NCBI RefSeq assembly: GCF_002803095.1
Contig: NZ_PGLR01000002.1
Span: 186,001-250,000 of the forward strand
Source: Pseudomonas sp. ZH-FAD
Lineage (GTDB): Bacteria > Pseudomonadota > Gammaproteobacteria > Pseudomonadales > Pseudomonadaceae
Length of the DNA: 64,000 nt
Direction of reading: 5' to 3'
Both the position numbers and the translations under genes were made by a program. Under the pieces are notes generated by a model. That model was not told where the DNA came from. It was given only the letters and a program-made list of their open reading frames with translations, and made no database searches. Shown here one piece after another: positions 8,699 to 17,454 of the stretch; the stretch's first letter is position 1, and each line of letters opens with the position of its first letter.

Positions 8699-9304
8699 AT
8701 GAAAATCCCCCTGAACCGTATCGCCTTCGCTACCTGCCTGGTCCTGGGCGCAACCGCTGCCCAGGCCAACGACAATTTCGTCGGCCTGACCTGGGGTCAG
8801 ACCGACAACAACATCCAGAAGTCCAACGCGCTGAATGCCAACCTCGGCAATCCGAAGCTGGACAAGGTGATCGATGACGAAGGCACCTGGGGTATCCGTG
8901 CCGGCCAGACGACCGCTGACGGCCGCTACTACGCGACCTACGAGAATGTCTCGGACAGTCACAATGGCTACAAGCTGCGTCAGCAGAATCTGCTGGGCAG
9001 CTACGACATGTTCGTACCGCTGGGCAGCAACAACACCAAGCTGTTCGGCGGCGTGACGGCCGGCCTGGTCAAGCTCGAACAGGAGAGCCGTGGCTTCTCC
9101 CGTGACAGTGACATCGGTTTTGCCGCAGGCCTGCAGGCCGGTATTCTGCAGGAACTGAACAGCAACACCTCGATCGAAGCCGGCTATCGTTACCTGCGTA
9201 CCAATGCCAGCACGGAAATGGCGCCGCATGGTGAAGGCAAGGCCGGGTCGCTGGATCTGCACAGCAGTTCGCAGCTCTACCTGGGTGCCAACTTCGCCTT
9301 CTAA
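8699..9304 (+). CDS. oprH: Outer membrane protein OprH
   Basis: 201 residues from ATG 8699 with ribosome site GAGAGGAA. It has a Sec signal ending ATAAQA and a mature start NDNFVGLTWGQTDNNIQKS, matching OprH, an eight-stranded barrel that binds LPS and stabilises the outer membrane when Mg2+ is scarce. The C-terminus ends in the barrel-type LYLGANFAF with terminal Phe for BAM recognition. The order oprH-phoP-phoQ and the PhoP-type operator confirm the call. Confidence 0.95.
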   Translation: MKIPLNRIAFATCLVLGATAAQANDNFVGLTWGQTDNNIQKSNALNANLGNPKLDKVIDDEGTWGIRAGQTTADGRYYATYENVSDSHNGYKLRQQNLLGSYDMFVPLGSNNTKLFGGVTAGLVKLEQESRGFSRDSDIGFAAGLQAGILQELNSNTSIEAGYRYLRTNASTEMAPHGEGKAGSLDLHSSSQLYLGANFAF

Positions 9305-9321
9305 AGGTGGCTAGCGTGACC

Positions 9322-9346
9322 GGGCCGGGCATCTGCCCGGCCTTTG
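9322..9346 (+). terminator. Attenuating hairpin between oprH and phoP
   Basis: GCCGGGC (9324-9330) and GCCCGGC (9335-9341) pair perfectly around ATCT and are followed by CTTTG. It lies in the 66-bp oprH-phoP gap, so it probably lowers phoPQ expression relative to oprH rather than ending the operon. Confidence 0.6.
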
Positions 9347-9370
9347 TATGACTGAAAAAGGGGAAGTCTG

Positions 9371-10048
9371 ATGAAATTGCTGGTGGTGGAGGATGAGGCG
9401 CTGCTACGTCACCATCTGTTCACTCGCCTCAGTGAAAACGGGCATGTGGTGGATGCCGTGCGCACCGCCGAAGAAGCCCTGTACCGCGCTGAGTCCTTCA
9501 ATCATGACCTGGCCCTGGTCGACCTCGGCCTGCCCGGCATGAGCGGTATCGACCTGATCCGCGAGCTGCGCAGCCAGGACAAGAACTTTCCGATCCTGAT
9601 CCTCACCGCGCGCGGCAACTGGCAGGACAAGGTCGAAGGGCTGTCCTGTGGCGCTGACGACTACGTGGTCAAACCCTTCCAGTTCGAAGAGCTGGAGGCG
9701 CGCCTCAACGCGCTGCTGCGACGTTCTTCCGGGTTCACCAAGTCGACCATCGAAGCGGGCTCCCTGGTGCTGTACCTCAATCGCAAGCAGGCCACGGTGG
9801 ATGAACAGTCGCTGCAGCTGACCGCCTACGAGTACCGCATCCTCGAGTACCTCATGCTGCACCATCAGCAGGTGGTGGCCAAGGAGCGCCTGATGGAACA
9901 GCTCTATCCGGGCGACGACGAGCGTGATCCCAACGTCATAGAAGTGCTGGTAGGTCGTCTGCGGCGCAAGCTGGAGGCAGTGCTGGGCGGCAAACCGATA
10001 GAAACCGTGCGTGGCCAGGGCTACATGTTCAACGAGCGCTGCAAGTGA
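9371..10048 (+). CDS. phoP: Response regulator PhoP
   Basis: 225 residues, OmpR family. The receiver domain (1-115) has acidic residues in VVEDEA, the phospho-acceptor Asp51 (ALVDLG) and Lys in VKPFQ. The C-terminal winged helix ends with the family signature VEVLVGRLRRKL-like and IETVRGQGYMFN. It should activate oprH-phoPQ and LPS-modification genes under low divalent cations. Stop and phoQ start overlap as GTGA. Confidence 0.95.
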   Translation: MKLLVVEDEALLRHHLFTRLSENGHVVDAVRTAEEALYRAESFNHDLALVDLGLPGMSGIDLIRELRSQDKNFPILILTARGNWQDKVEGLSCGADDYVVKPFQFEELEARLNALLRRSSGFTKSTIEAGSLVLYLNRKQATVDEQSLQLTAYEYRILEYLMLHHQQVVAKERLMEQLYPGDDERDPNVIEVLVGRLRRKLEAVLGGKPIETVRGQGYMFNERCK

Positions 10049-11427
10049 GGCGCGCGCGCGTTGTGTGGCGCAAACTGCGCACGCGCTTCGCGTCCCTGCG
10101 GCTGCGTTTGATGCTGGCCAGCGCCGCGCTGGCGATGCTGTTCATGCTGCTGTTGATGCCGGTGCTGCAGGGCGTGTTTCTCATGGCCCTGGAGCAGACC
10201 ATCGAAAAGCGCCTGGCCTCCGACGCGGCAGCGCTGATATCCGCCGCGCGTATCGACGACGGCCAGTTGCACATGCCGGAGAAGATGCCGGACGAAGAAT
10301 TCGACAACCTCGACTCGCACCTGCTGGGCTTCATCTTCGACCGTGAAGGCCAGATGCTCTGGCGCTCGCGCTCATCCATCGACGAACTGGTGCGCTACCT
10401 GCCGCGTTATGACGGTCGCGGCCACGAGTTCGTGCGCATTCGCGACGAAAACGGCCAGGAATACTTTGTCTATGACATCGAAGTAGACCTGCTGCGCGGC
10501 GATCAAACCGCGCTGAGCATCGTCACCATGCAGCCGACCCGCGAATACCAGGGGCTGTTCAACGGTTTCGCCTGGCAACTGCGCCTGTGGCTGGGCATCG
10601 CCCTGCTGGTGCTGCTGGGCCTGCTCTGGTTCGGCCTGACCTGGGGCTTTCGCAGCTTGCGAGGTTTAAGCGACGAGCTCGATGGCGTAGAGGCCGGTAC
10701 CCGCCAGCGCCTGAGTGACGAACACCCGCGCGAATTGCTGCGCCTGACCAACTCCCTCAACCGCCTGCTCGACAGCGAACGGCGTCAGCGCGAGCGCTAC
10801 CGCGACTCGCTGGAAGACCTCGCCCACAGCCTGAAAACACCACTCAGCGTGCTGCAGGGCATTGGCGAAAGCCTGGCTGTGCAGCCGGACAATCGCGAAC
10901 AGGCGCAACTGATGCAGGCGCAGATCGAACGCATGAGCCAGCAGGTCGGCTATCAACTGCAACGCGCCAGCCTGCGTCGCAGCGGCCTGGTGCGTCATCG
11001 CGAACAGGTCTGGCCGCTGCTCGATAGCCTGTGCCGCTCGCTGGACAAGGTCTACCGCGACAAGCGCGTCGAAGCGACCCTGGACGTGCCCGCGCACAGC
11101 CAGATCACCATGGAACGTGGCGCGCTGATGGAACTGCTCGGCAACCTGCTGGAAAACGCCTACCGCTTGTGCCTGCAACAGGTGCGTGTGAGGCTGCAAC
11201 CCCTGGCTGGCGGCTGCCTGCTGACCATCGAAGACGACGGCCCCGGCGTGCCCCCGCACCAGCGTGAGCGGGTGCTGCAGCGCGGCGAACGACTGGATGC
11301 ACAGAACCCGGGGCAGGGCATCGGCCTGGCGGTGGTGGAAGATATCGTCGACAGCTACGACGGCGAGCTAAGCCTGGAAGATTCGGAACTGGGCGGCGCC
11401 TGTTTCAGGGTGCGGTTGTACGACTGA
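10045..11427 (+). CDS. phoQ: Sensor histidine kinase PhoQ
   Basis: 460 residues from GTG 10045, overlapping phoP by 4 nt. Two membrane helices (about 21-48 and 180-200) bracket a periplasmic domain with acidic clusters (MPDEEFDNLDSH), as expected for the Mg2+/peptide-sensing PhoQ patch. The HAMP-like linker is followed by His261 in DLAHSLKTPL, the N box (ENAYRLCLQQ) and G boxes (DDGPGVP, GQGIGLAV) of the ATPase domain. It phosphorylates PhoP. Confidence 0.93.
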   Translation: MRRARVVWRKLRTRFASLRLRLMLASAALAMLFMLLLMPVLQGVFLMALEQTIEKRLASDAAALISAARIDDGQLHMPEKMPDEEFDNLDSHLLGFIFDREGQMLWRSRSSIDELVRYLPRYDGRGHEFVRIRDENGQEYFVYDIEVDLLRGDQTALSIVTMQPTREYQGLFNGFAWQLRLWLGIALLVLLGLLWFGLTWGFRSLRGLSDELDGVEAGTRQRLSDEHPRELLRLTNSLNRLLDSERRQRERYRDSLEDLAHSLKTPLSVLQGIGESLAVQPDNREQAQLMQAQIERMSQQVGYQLQRASLRRSGLVRHREQVWPLLDSLCRSLDKVYRDKRVEATLDVPAHSQITMERGALMELLGNLLENAYRLCLQQVRVRLQPLAGGCLLTIEDDGPGVPPHQRERVLQRGERLDAQNPGQGIGLAVVEDIVDSYDGELSLEDSELGGACFRVRLYD

Positions 11428-11685
11428 GCCTTGCTGTCAGGCATGTTCTTTCGATTCTTGTATGGAAGCGATCCGCTGCCGGACCAGGCGAGTCCTGCAG
11501 CGGAACAAGGTCGATACCAAATGTGAGCCCTGATCGATTGAACGCTTCGCCCTCGCGGCGCGAACTACGGAATGGCCAGGGCGCAAAGGCCCAGAACAGG
11601 CCGGATATACGAATGTCATCGCGCTGGTGACAGGTGCCAAAGCGAAGCTTTGCTCACTACTTGTGGGGAGAGTCCATGTCAGTTG

Positions 11686-11976
11686 TTAGATGCTTGGTGT
11701 ACGGTCTTCGTTGTGGTGCCATATACGAAGAATGACGATAGTTTCTGTGTGGGCTGAATAGCGGACTCTATATTTTCCGAAAACTGCGTCTCGAATGGCT
11801 TTTGGGCTTGGAGCAAGCTCAACAGCGCGGCCCATTTCTGGATATAGACAAAGATTCTCGATGCGGGAAAGGAGCTCTGCTGCAATGCGTGCAGCAGCAA
11901 GAGGATCGTTCTCTGCTATGAATTCGCGCAGGCGAACGAGGTCTGCCACCGCGTTTTCTGAGTAGGCCAGTCTCAC
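11686..11976 (-). CDS. ParE/RelE-superfamily toxin
   Basis: 96 residues. It opens with MRLAYSENAVADLVRLREFI, has PLAAARIAAELLSRIENLCLYPEMGR in the middle and ends with YRVRYSAHTETIVILRIWHHNEDR, the standard layout of ParE-family toxins (gyrase or ribosome-associated targets). Its start overlaps the antitoxin stop by 4 nt, so the antitoxin is translated first. The roughly 258 bp between phoQ and this gene show nothing I can call. Confidence 0.88.
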   Translation of the reverse strand: MRLAYSENAVADLVRLREFIAENDPLAAARIAAELLSRIENLCLYPEMGRAVELAPSPKAIRDAVFGKYRVRYSAHTETIVILRIWHHNEDRTPSI

Positions 11977-12245
11977 TGACCAGCCTTTGGTGGGGATAGC
12001 TCATTGTCGGTGCCCCAGCTTTGCAGCCAGGCAGCTACAGCTTCGCCGGATACAACTCGGCCCTGCGCCACTGACTCCATCGCTTGCAGTGTTTCTTGCC
12101 AGCGGTTCTGCTCTAGCTCCTGGCGCTCAAAGAACTCTCTAAGTGCTTGATTAATAAGCCAACTTTTACTTCTCTGAAGCTTCTCGGCCATAGCGCCAAG
12201 ATTTTCTTCGAGTTCCGGTTGAAGCCGGACGGTTGTGACGCTCAT
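11973..12245 (-). CDS. Ribbon-helix-helix (CopG/ParD-type) antitoxin
   Basis: 90 residues from ATG 12245. The N-terminal ribbon-helix-helix motif reads VTTVRLQPELEENLGAMAEK then RSKSWLINQALREFFER. The C-terminal half is the toxin-neutralising segment. The protein should neutralise the ParE-type toxin and repress its own promoter. The upstream extension to 12332 lacks a ribosome site and is discarded. The AT-rich stretch at 12246-12290 is the probable promoter. Confidence 0.87.
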   Translation of the reverse strand: MSVTTVRLQPELEENLGAMAEKLQRSKSWLINQALREFFERQELEQNRWQETLQAMESVAQGRVVSGEAVAAWLQSWGTDNELSPPKAGQ

Positions 12246-12497
12246 GGATATGCCTCCATACTTTTGAATGCAATGTATTACACAGTATTCATGCGGGCAA
12301 GCAGGCTCGGCGCGCGAGTGCGCGTGTTGCACTCAGCTCCTGCAACCGCCCGCGACAGCACCCAGGATGAAAAGCGACATGAAGAACGGCAAGCCTATCG
12401 CCTCTGGCGCATTGCCAGCAGGCTTGGGTCAGAACCTAGTGCATATCCGCCTGACCTGTCCATCCACGAAGCCCGATGCACAGGCAGCCATGCTGCC

Positions 12498-13496
12498 TTA
12501 CCCCTCCTGTGCCCGATACGCCCCCGGTGTCAGCCCCGTCCATTTCTTGAACGCGCGATGAAAGGCCGAGGGTTCGGAGAAGCCGAGTTGTTCGGCGATG
12601 TCCTGAATCGCCAGTTCGTCGCGGCCCAGGTGGTAGATGGCGAGGTCGCGGCGCAGGTGGTCCTTGAGTTCCTGGAAGCTGGTGCCTTCTTCGCGCAGGT
12701 GGCGGCGCAGGGTTTGTGGGCTGGTGTGCAGGTGCTGGGCGACCTGTTCCAGGTCCGGCCAGGTGCGGCAGTCGCGGCCGAGCAGGCGACGAATCTGGCT
12801 GATCAGGCTGTCGCCGCCGTCGGGACGGGCCAGCAGATCGGCGGGGGAGTGTTGGAGGAATTGCTTGAGCGTGCGTTCGTCCTGCAGCAGCGGCATGGCC
12901 AGGTAGCGGGCGTGGAACAGCAGGCTGGTTTGTCCGGCGGCAAAGCGCCGGCTGCAGGGGAACAGCAGTTCGTACTCGGCGGCATGCGCGGGTTCGGGGT
13001 AGGCGAAGGTGGCTTCTTCCAGGCGGATGCGCTGGCCGATCAGCCAGCTACCCAGGCGATGCCAGATCACCAGCAGACTTTCGACCAGAAAATGGTCCGG
13101 GTCCCACAGCGTGCTGTCGTCGACGCTCAGCCGCGCCCAGTCGCCTTCGCGTTGCAGGCTGATGCCTGGCGCGTCGGGAAACAGGCCGTAGAACATCGCG
13201 CCACGACTCAGGGCTTTTTCCAGGCTGCGGCAGTGGATGATGGCGTGGCTCATCATGGCGAAGGTGCCGCGTTTGCTCGGCTGGCGGCCGAAACCCAGGT
13301 ATTCGTCGTCCAGCGCTTCCCACAGCAGTTGCATCAGCCGGGAGAATTGCTCCGGGGCGATGCGTGCGCGCGGCTCGACCAGCACGGCGCTCTGGATGCC
13401 AGCCTGGCGCAGTATCGGGTCGCAGGCCAGGCCGTGGCGGTCCGCACCGCGCAGGGCGGCGCGGACGAAGTGGCTGGCAATGGTGCGTTCGCGCAT
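12498..13496 (-). CDS. AraC-family regulator with an N-terminal ligand domain
   Basis: 332 residues from ATG 13496. Residues ~20-200 match the layout of the arabinose-binding-like domain found in Pseudomonas regulators such as OruR. The last ~100 residues hold two helix-turn-helix motifs (LEQVAQHLHTSPQTLRRHLREEG and IQDIAEQLGFSEPSAFHRAFKK) ending in GLTPGAYR. It is divergent from the acyl-CoA dehydrogenase gene at 13660 and probably controls the 13.66-18.6 kb cluster, perhaps with an acyl-CoA or organic acid effector. An upstream extension to 13592 is less likely because the chosen Met begins the conserved part. Confidence 0.88.
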   Translation of the reverse strand: MRERTIASHFVRAALRGADRHGLACDPILRQAGIQSAVLVEPRARIAPEQFSRLMQLLWEALDDEYLGFGRQPSKRGTFAMMSHAIIHCRSLEKALSRGAMFYGLFPDAPGISLQREGDWARLSVDDSTLWDPDHFLVESLLVIWHRLGSWLIGQRIRLEEATFAYPEPAHAAEYELLFPCSRRFAAGQTSLLFHARYLAMPLLQDERTLKQFLQHSPADLLARPDGGDSLISQIRRLLGRDCRTWPDLEQVAQHLHTSPQTLRRHLREEGTSFQELKDHLRRDLAIYHLGRDELAIQDIAEQLGFSEPSAFHRAFKKWTGLTPGAYRAQEG

Positions 13497-13659
13497 GCTG
13501 GGTTTCCGAAATCGAGGGTGGTCGATGGTAGGCAGTTGCTCCCAGCCAGGGCAAGCCAACCGAGCGATTGGGTCAACCGAGGCTGAGCGCATGGGTCATT
13601 GAGGGGCGGCGGGGCGGCCCTTAACCTCAAGGACATAACAACAGCGGAGGACCCGCCCC

Positions 13660-14799
13660 ATGCAACGCAACCATTTCGACACCGAGCACAACCTGTTCCG
13701 CGACGCCTTCGCTGCGTTTCTCGATAAAGAGGTGGTGCCGCATCAGGAAGCCTGGGAAGAGGCTGGTGTGGTGGATCGCAGCGTGTGGCGCAAAGCCGGC
13801 GAGATGGGTTTTCTGTTGCCCTGGGCGGACGAGGAGTACGGCGGAGCCGGGCTCAAGGACTTTCGTTACGAGCAGATCATGTGCGAGGAGCTGGCGCGCA
13901 TCAACGAACCGGGTTTCATGATCCCGCTACACTCGGCGCTGTGCGGCCCCTATATCGCCGAGTACGGCAATGCCGAGCAGAAGGCGCGCCTGCTGCCGGG
14001 CATCATCAGCGGTGAAACCATCCTGGCGGTGGCGATGACCGAGCCGTCTGCCGGCTCCGATCTGGCCGGCATGCGCACCACGGCCGTGGACAAGGGCGAT
14101 CACTGGTTGCTCAACGGTTCCAAGGTGTTCATCTCCAACGGCTACCTGGCTGATGTAGTGATCGTCGCAGCCAAGACCGACCCGGCCAACAAGCACGCCA
14201 TGGGGCTGTTTCTGGTGGAGCGGGGCATGCCCGGCTTCGAGCGCGGCAAGAAGCTGAAGAAGCTCGGCATGCACAGCCAGGACACTGCCGAGCTGTTCTT
14301 CAACGACGTTAAGGTGCCCAAGGAGAACCTCTTGGGCGATGCCAAGGGCGGCTTCTTCTACCTGATGAATATGCTCGCCCAGGAGCGCCTGACCAATGCC
14401 TGTGGCGCTGTGGCCGGCGCCGAGGCGGCGCTGCAGACCACCATCGAGTACGTCAAGGAACGCCAGGCCTTTGGCCGCCCGGTGGCGCATTTCCAAAACA
14501 CCCGTTTCAAGCTGGCCGAGATGCGCACCCAGATCGACGTGGCCCAGGTGTTCACCGACCGCTGCGTGATGGATCACAACCAGAAGAAGCTCAGTGCAGA
14601 AGTCGCCGCAGAGGCCAAACTGTTCACCACCGAGCTGCTCTGCAAGGTGGTCGACGAGGGCGTGCAGCTGCATGGCGGCTGGGGCTACATGTGGGAATAC
14701 CCGATCTGCAAGATGTACGCGAACGCGCGCATCCAGCGCATCTTCGCCGGCACCTCGGAGATCATGAAGGAAATCATCAGCCGCGGTATGAAGCTGTAG
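13660..14799 (+). CDS. Acyl-CoA dehydrogenase
   Basis: 379 residues, the standard length. The FAD-binding middle domain includes AVAMTEPSAGSDLAGMRT and the C-terminal domain RQAFGRPVAHFQNTRFKLAEM. The usual IYEGT catalytic Glu is replaced (RIFAGTSEIMKE); the base may instead be Glu242 in LAQERL, the position used by isovaleryl-CoA dehydrogenase, which would suggest a branched or long acyl substrate. It oxidises an acyl-CoA to the 2-enoyl-CoA, passing electrons to ETF. It is first in a same-strand cluster, 23 bp before the amidohydrolase-like gene. Confidence 0.93.
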   Translation: MQRNHFDTEHNLFRDAFAAFLDKEVVPHQEAWEEAGVVDRSVWRKAGEMGFLLPWADEEYGGAGLKDFRYEQIMCEELARINEPGFMIPLHSALCGPYIAEYGNAEQKARLLPGIISGETILAVAMTEPSAGSDLAGMRTTAVDKGDHWLLNGSKVFISNGYLADVVIVAAKTDPANKHAMGLFLVERGMPGFERGKKLKKLGMHSQDTAELFFNDVKVPKENLLGDAKGGFFYLMNMLAQERLTNACGAVAGAEAALQTTIEYVKERQAFGRPVAHFQNTRFKLAEMRTQIDVAQVFTDRCVMDHNQKKLSAEVAAEAKLFTTELLCKVVDEGVQLHGGWGYMWEYPICKMYANARIQRIFAGTSEIMKEIISRGMKL

Positions 14800-14822
14800 C
14801 GGCCGTTCGACGGAGAGTGGAT

Positions 14823-15644
14823 ATGAATCTTGCGATTGACGCATGGGCTCAGCCCGCCGGTGGCCAGCTGCGCGAGCGCATGCCGGAGGTGGCGCGGCTG
14901 TTCGAGAAGTCCGGCAGTGCGCACCTGCTGGATGTGCGACTCGGCCCCGAGGAGACCATCGCACAGATGGACGAGGCGGGCGTCGACAAGCTGATGCTGG
15001 CCGCCTGGTGCCGCCCCGAGGGATGGGTGTTCAGCAACGATGAGATCGCCGAGTTTACCCGGGCCTTTCCCGAGCGTTTCGTCGGCGTGGCCACGGTCGA
15101 TCTGAGCAAGCCGATGGTCGCCGTGCGCGAGCTGGAGCGGGCCGTGCACGAGCTGGGCTGCAAGGCACTGCGCGTCGTGCCCTGGCTGTGGAAGTTGCCG
15201 CCGAACGACCGGCGCTACTACCCGCTGTACGTGAAGTGCATCGAGCTGGACATTCCCTTCTGCACTCAGGTTGGCCATACCGGCCCGCTGCTGCCGTCGG
15301 AAACCGGGCGACCGGTACCCTATCTGGACGAGGTGGCGTTGGACTTCCCGGAGCTGCGCATCGTCGCCGGGCATATTGGCCATCCCTGGACGGACGAGAT
15401 GATCGGCGTGGCCTGGAAGCACGATAACGTCTTCATCGATACCTCGGCCTATCTGCCCCGTTATTACCCTGCACAGCTTCTGCAGTACATGCAGAGCTAC
15501 GGCGCGCACAAGGTGCTGTTCGGCAGCAACTTCCCCCAACTGTCCCTGAGCCGCTGCATGGCCCAGGTCAAGGAACTCGGTCTGGCCGCCGAGGTGGAGG
15601 CACAATTTCTGTACGGTAACGCCCGCCGGGTGTTCGGCCTGTAA
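14823..15644 (+). CDS. Amidohydrolase-2 (ACMSD-like) family protein lacking key metal ligands
   Basis: 273 residues from ATG 14823 with ribosome site GGAGAG. The TIM-barrel layout of the PF04909 family is clear (LDEVALDFPELRIVAGHIGHPW, NVFIDTSAYLPR, KVLFGSNFPQ, NARRVFGL). The N-terminal HxH metal motif is replaced by IDAWAQP (Trp8, Gln10), and the usual GSD before the last strand is GSN (Asn236). His152, His184 and His187 remain. It may bind metal differently, catalyse a metal-free decarboxylation or hydrolysis, or be non-catalytic. It lies between an acyl-CoA dehydrogenase and an AMP-ligase gene, suggesting a role in the same catabolic route. Confidence 0.88.
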   Translation: MNLAIDAWAQPAGGQLRERMPEVARLFEKSGSAHLLDVRLGPEETIAQMDEAGVDKLMLAAWCRPEGWVFSNDEIAEFTRAFPERFVGVATVDLSKPMVAVRELERAVHELGCKALRVVPWLWKLPPNDRRYYPLYVKCIELDIPFCTQVGHTGPLLPSETGRPVPYLDEVALDFPELRIVAGHIGHPWTDEMIGVAWKHDNVFIDTSAYLPRYYPAQLLQYMQSYGAHKVLFGSNFPQLSLSRCMAQVKELGLAAEVEAQFLYGNARRVFGL

Positions 15645-15727
15645 TGTCCGACTGATCGATACACCCCTGGCGCCATGCCGGGATCTACCGCTGGCCCCGC
15701 ACAACAACCGACAACAGGTGCGCCGCG

Positions 15728-17374
15728 ATGACCGAACCACTGCAACTGCCGCTGCAACGCTTCAACTATTGGCTGGATCGGCAACCCGATGCCGTCTGGC
15801 TGCGTCAGCCGGTCAATCGCGTGTGGCATGACTTCACCTGGCGCCAGGTCGACGAGCAGGCGCGCCGCCTGGCCAGCGCGCTGCTGGCGCTGGGCTGCGT
15901 GCCGGGAGAGCGCGTTGCGCTGCTGGCGAAGAACTGCGCCGAATGGTTTATCAGCGACCTGGCGATCCAGCACGCCGGGCTGGTCAGCGTGCCGCTGTAT
16001 CCGCTGCAGGCGCCGGAACAGATCGCCTATGTGCTGGAGCACGCGGGCTGCAAGGTAATCCTGGTTGGCAAGCTGGATGAGCCGGACAAGCTGGCCACCG
16101 GTATCGCGGCGCATATCACCCGCATCGCCATGCCCTATCCGACCATGCCTGCCGAGCACCAGTGGCAGGCCTTGCTGGCGGCGCATGAGCCGCTGCTCGG
16201 CACGCATCTGCAACGCGGCGAGGATCTGCTGTCGATCCTCTATACCTCCGGCACCACCGGGCAGCCCAAGGGCGTGATGCTCTCGGCCCACGCCATGGCG
16301 TTCTCTGCGGCCCACGCCACGGCGGAGCTGAACATGACGCCGCAGGATCAGTTCTTCTCCTACCTGCCGCTATCGCATGCCGCCGAGCGCTTCCTGGTCG
16401 AATTCAACAGCCTCTACTGCGGCGCGCCGGTGGCCTTCGTCGAGTCGCTGGAGACCTTCGCCAGCGACTTGCGCCAGGTGCGTCCCACCGTGTTCTTCTC
16501 GGTGCCAAGGTTGTGGACGCGTTTTCAGCAGGGCGTGCTGGAGAAGTTGCCGGCGCACAAGCTCGAGCGTCTGCTGCGTATCCCGCTGCTGGGACGTCTG
16601 GTGGCGCACAAGGTGCGGGCGGGGTTGGGGCTGGATCGTGCGCGCGTGCTGGTGTCAGGTGCGGCGGCGATTTCCACCGGGCTGCTGGAGTGGTATAGGC
16701 GCCTGGGCATGACCATTTGCGAGGGTTACGGCATGACCGAGCACTTCGCCTACGGTTGTTTCAATCGCCCCGGGCAGGTGCGCTTCGGTACCGTGGGCAG
16801 GCCGATGCCGCATCTGCAGGTGCGCATCGACGCCAGCGGCGAGATCTTGCTGCGCAGCGAGACGCTGATGCAGGGTTATTACCGTGAGCCGGAGAAGACC
16901 GCCGAGACGCTCAAGGATGGCTGGTTGCACACCGGTGACCGCGGCCAGCTGGACGAGGCGGGCTACCTGCGCATCACCGGACGGGTCAAGGACATCTTCA
17001 AGACCAGCAAGGGCAAGTACGTCGCGCCGGCGCCCATCGAGGGCGAGATCGCCAAGAGTCATTGGGTCGAGCAGGTGTGCCTGATGGGCAGCAATCTCGA
17101 TCAACCACTGGCGCTGATCGAACTCTCGCCAGCCGCTCGCCAGCAGCCACGCAGCTTGCTCGAGCAGTCTTTGTCCGAGCATCTGCATGCAGTCAATCAA
17201 CGTTTGGCGGCGCACGAACGTGTCAGCCATTTCTACCTGGTCAGCGAGGCCTGGACGGTGGATAACGGCAGCATGACGCCGACCATGAAGATCCGCCGCA
17301 ACGTCCTGGAAGTGCGTTATGCCAAGGCGCTGGCCAGCCTGTCTAATGATGAGGTCGTCGTCTGGGAGCGTTAA
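15728..17374 (+). CDS. AMP-dependent acyl-CoA synthetase
   Basis: 548 residues of the ANL superfamily. The P-loop motif LYTSGTTGQPKG lies near residues 171-182, the A5-like EGYGMTE follows, and the hinge region reads TGDRGQLDEAGYLRITGRVKDIFKTSKGKYVAP. The catalytic C-terminal Lys is in PTMKIRR. Sequence style resembles long-chain acyl-CoA synthetases (FadD15-like) rather than acetyl-CoA synthetases. It should activate a carboxylic acid with ATP and CoA, supplying substrate to the dehydrogenase encoded upstream. Confidence 0.9.
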   Translation: MTEPLQLPLQRFNYWLDRQPDAVWLRQPVNRVWHDFTWRQVDEQARRLASALLALGCVPGERVALLAKNCAEWFISDLAIQHAGLVSVPLYPLQAPEQIAYVLEHAGCKVILVGKLDEPDKLATGIAAHITRIAMPYPTMPAEHQWQALLAAHEPLLGTHLQRGEDLLSILYTSGTTGQPKGVMLSAHAMAFSAAHATAELNMTPQDQFFSYLPLSHAAERFLVEFNSLYCGAPVAFVESLETFASDLRQVRPTVFFSVPRLWTRFQQGVLEKLPAHKLERLLRIPLLGRLVAHKVRAGLGLDRARVLVSGAAAISTGLLEWYRRLGMTICEGYGMTEHFAYGCFNRPGQVRFGTVGRPMPHLQVRIDASGEILLRSETLMQGYYREPEKTAETLKDGWLHTGDRGQLDEAGYLRITGRVKDIFKTSKGKYVAPAPIEGEIAKSHWVEQVCLMGSNLDQPLALIELSPAARQQPRSLLEQSLSEHLHAVNQRLAAHERVSHFYLVSEAWTVDNGSMTPTMKIRRNVLEVRYAKALASLSNDEVVVWER

Positions 17375-17376
17375 TT

Positions 17377-17429
17377 CGTAGCCCGGATGCAATCCGGGAA
17401 GTGCAATCCCGGATTGCATCCGGGCTACG
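17377..17429. repeat. REP pair (perfect 23-bp inverted repeat)
   Basis: Two copies of a REP unit beginning CGTAGCCCGGATGCAATCC face each other with 7 nt between them and match over 23 bp. Related copies occur at 31041, 34330 and 50411. It sits between the AMP-ligase and CoA-transferase genes and may stabilise or attenuate the transcript. Confidence 0.85.
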
Positions 17430-17454
17430 TCAAACAAGCAAATCGGGAGTCTCC

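Noticed and set aside
11437..11640. Minus-strand 67-codon ORF after phoQ
   Set aside because: Unbalanced composition (Arg/Ser/Val-rich), no ribosome site.
12246..12497. Possible gene remnant upstream of the antitoxin
   Set aside because: A short plus-frame stretch looks protein-like but lacks a start and the frame runs into the AraC gene's complement.
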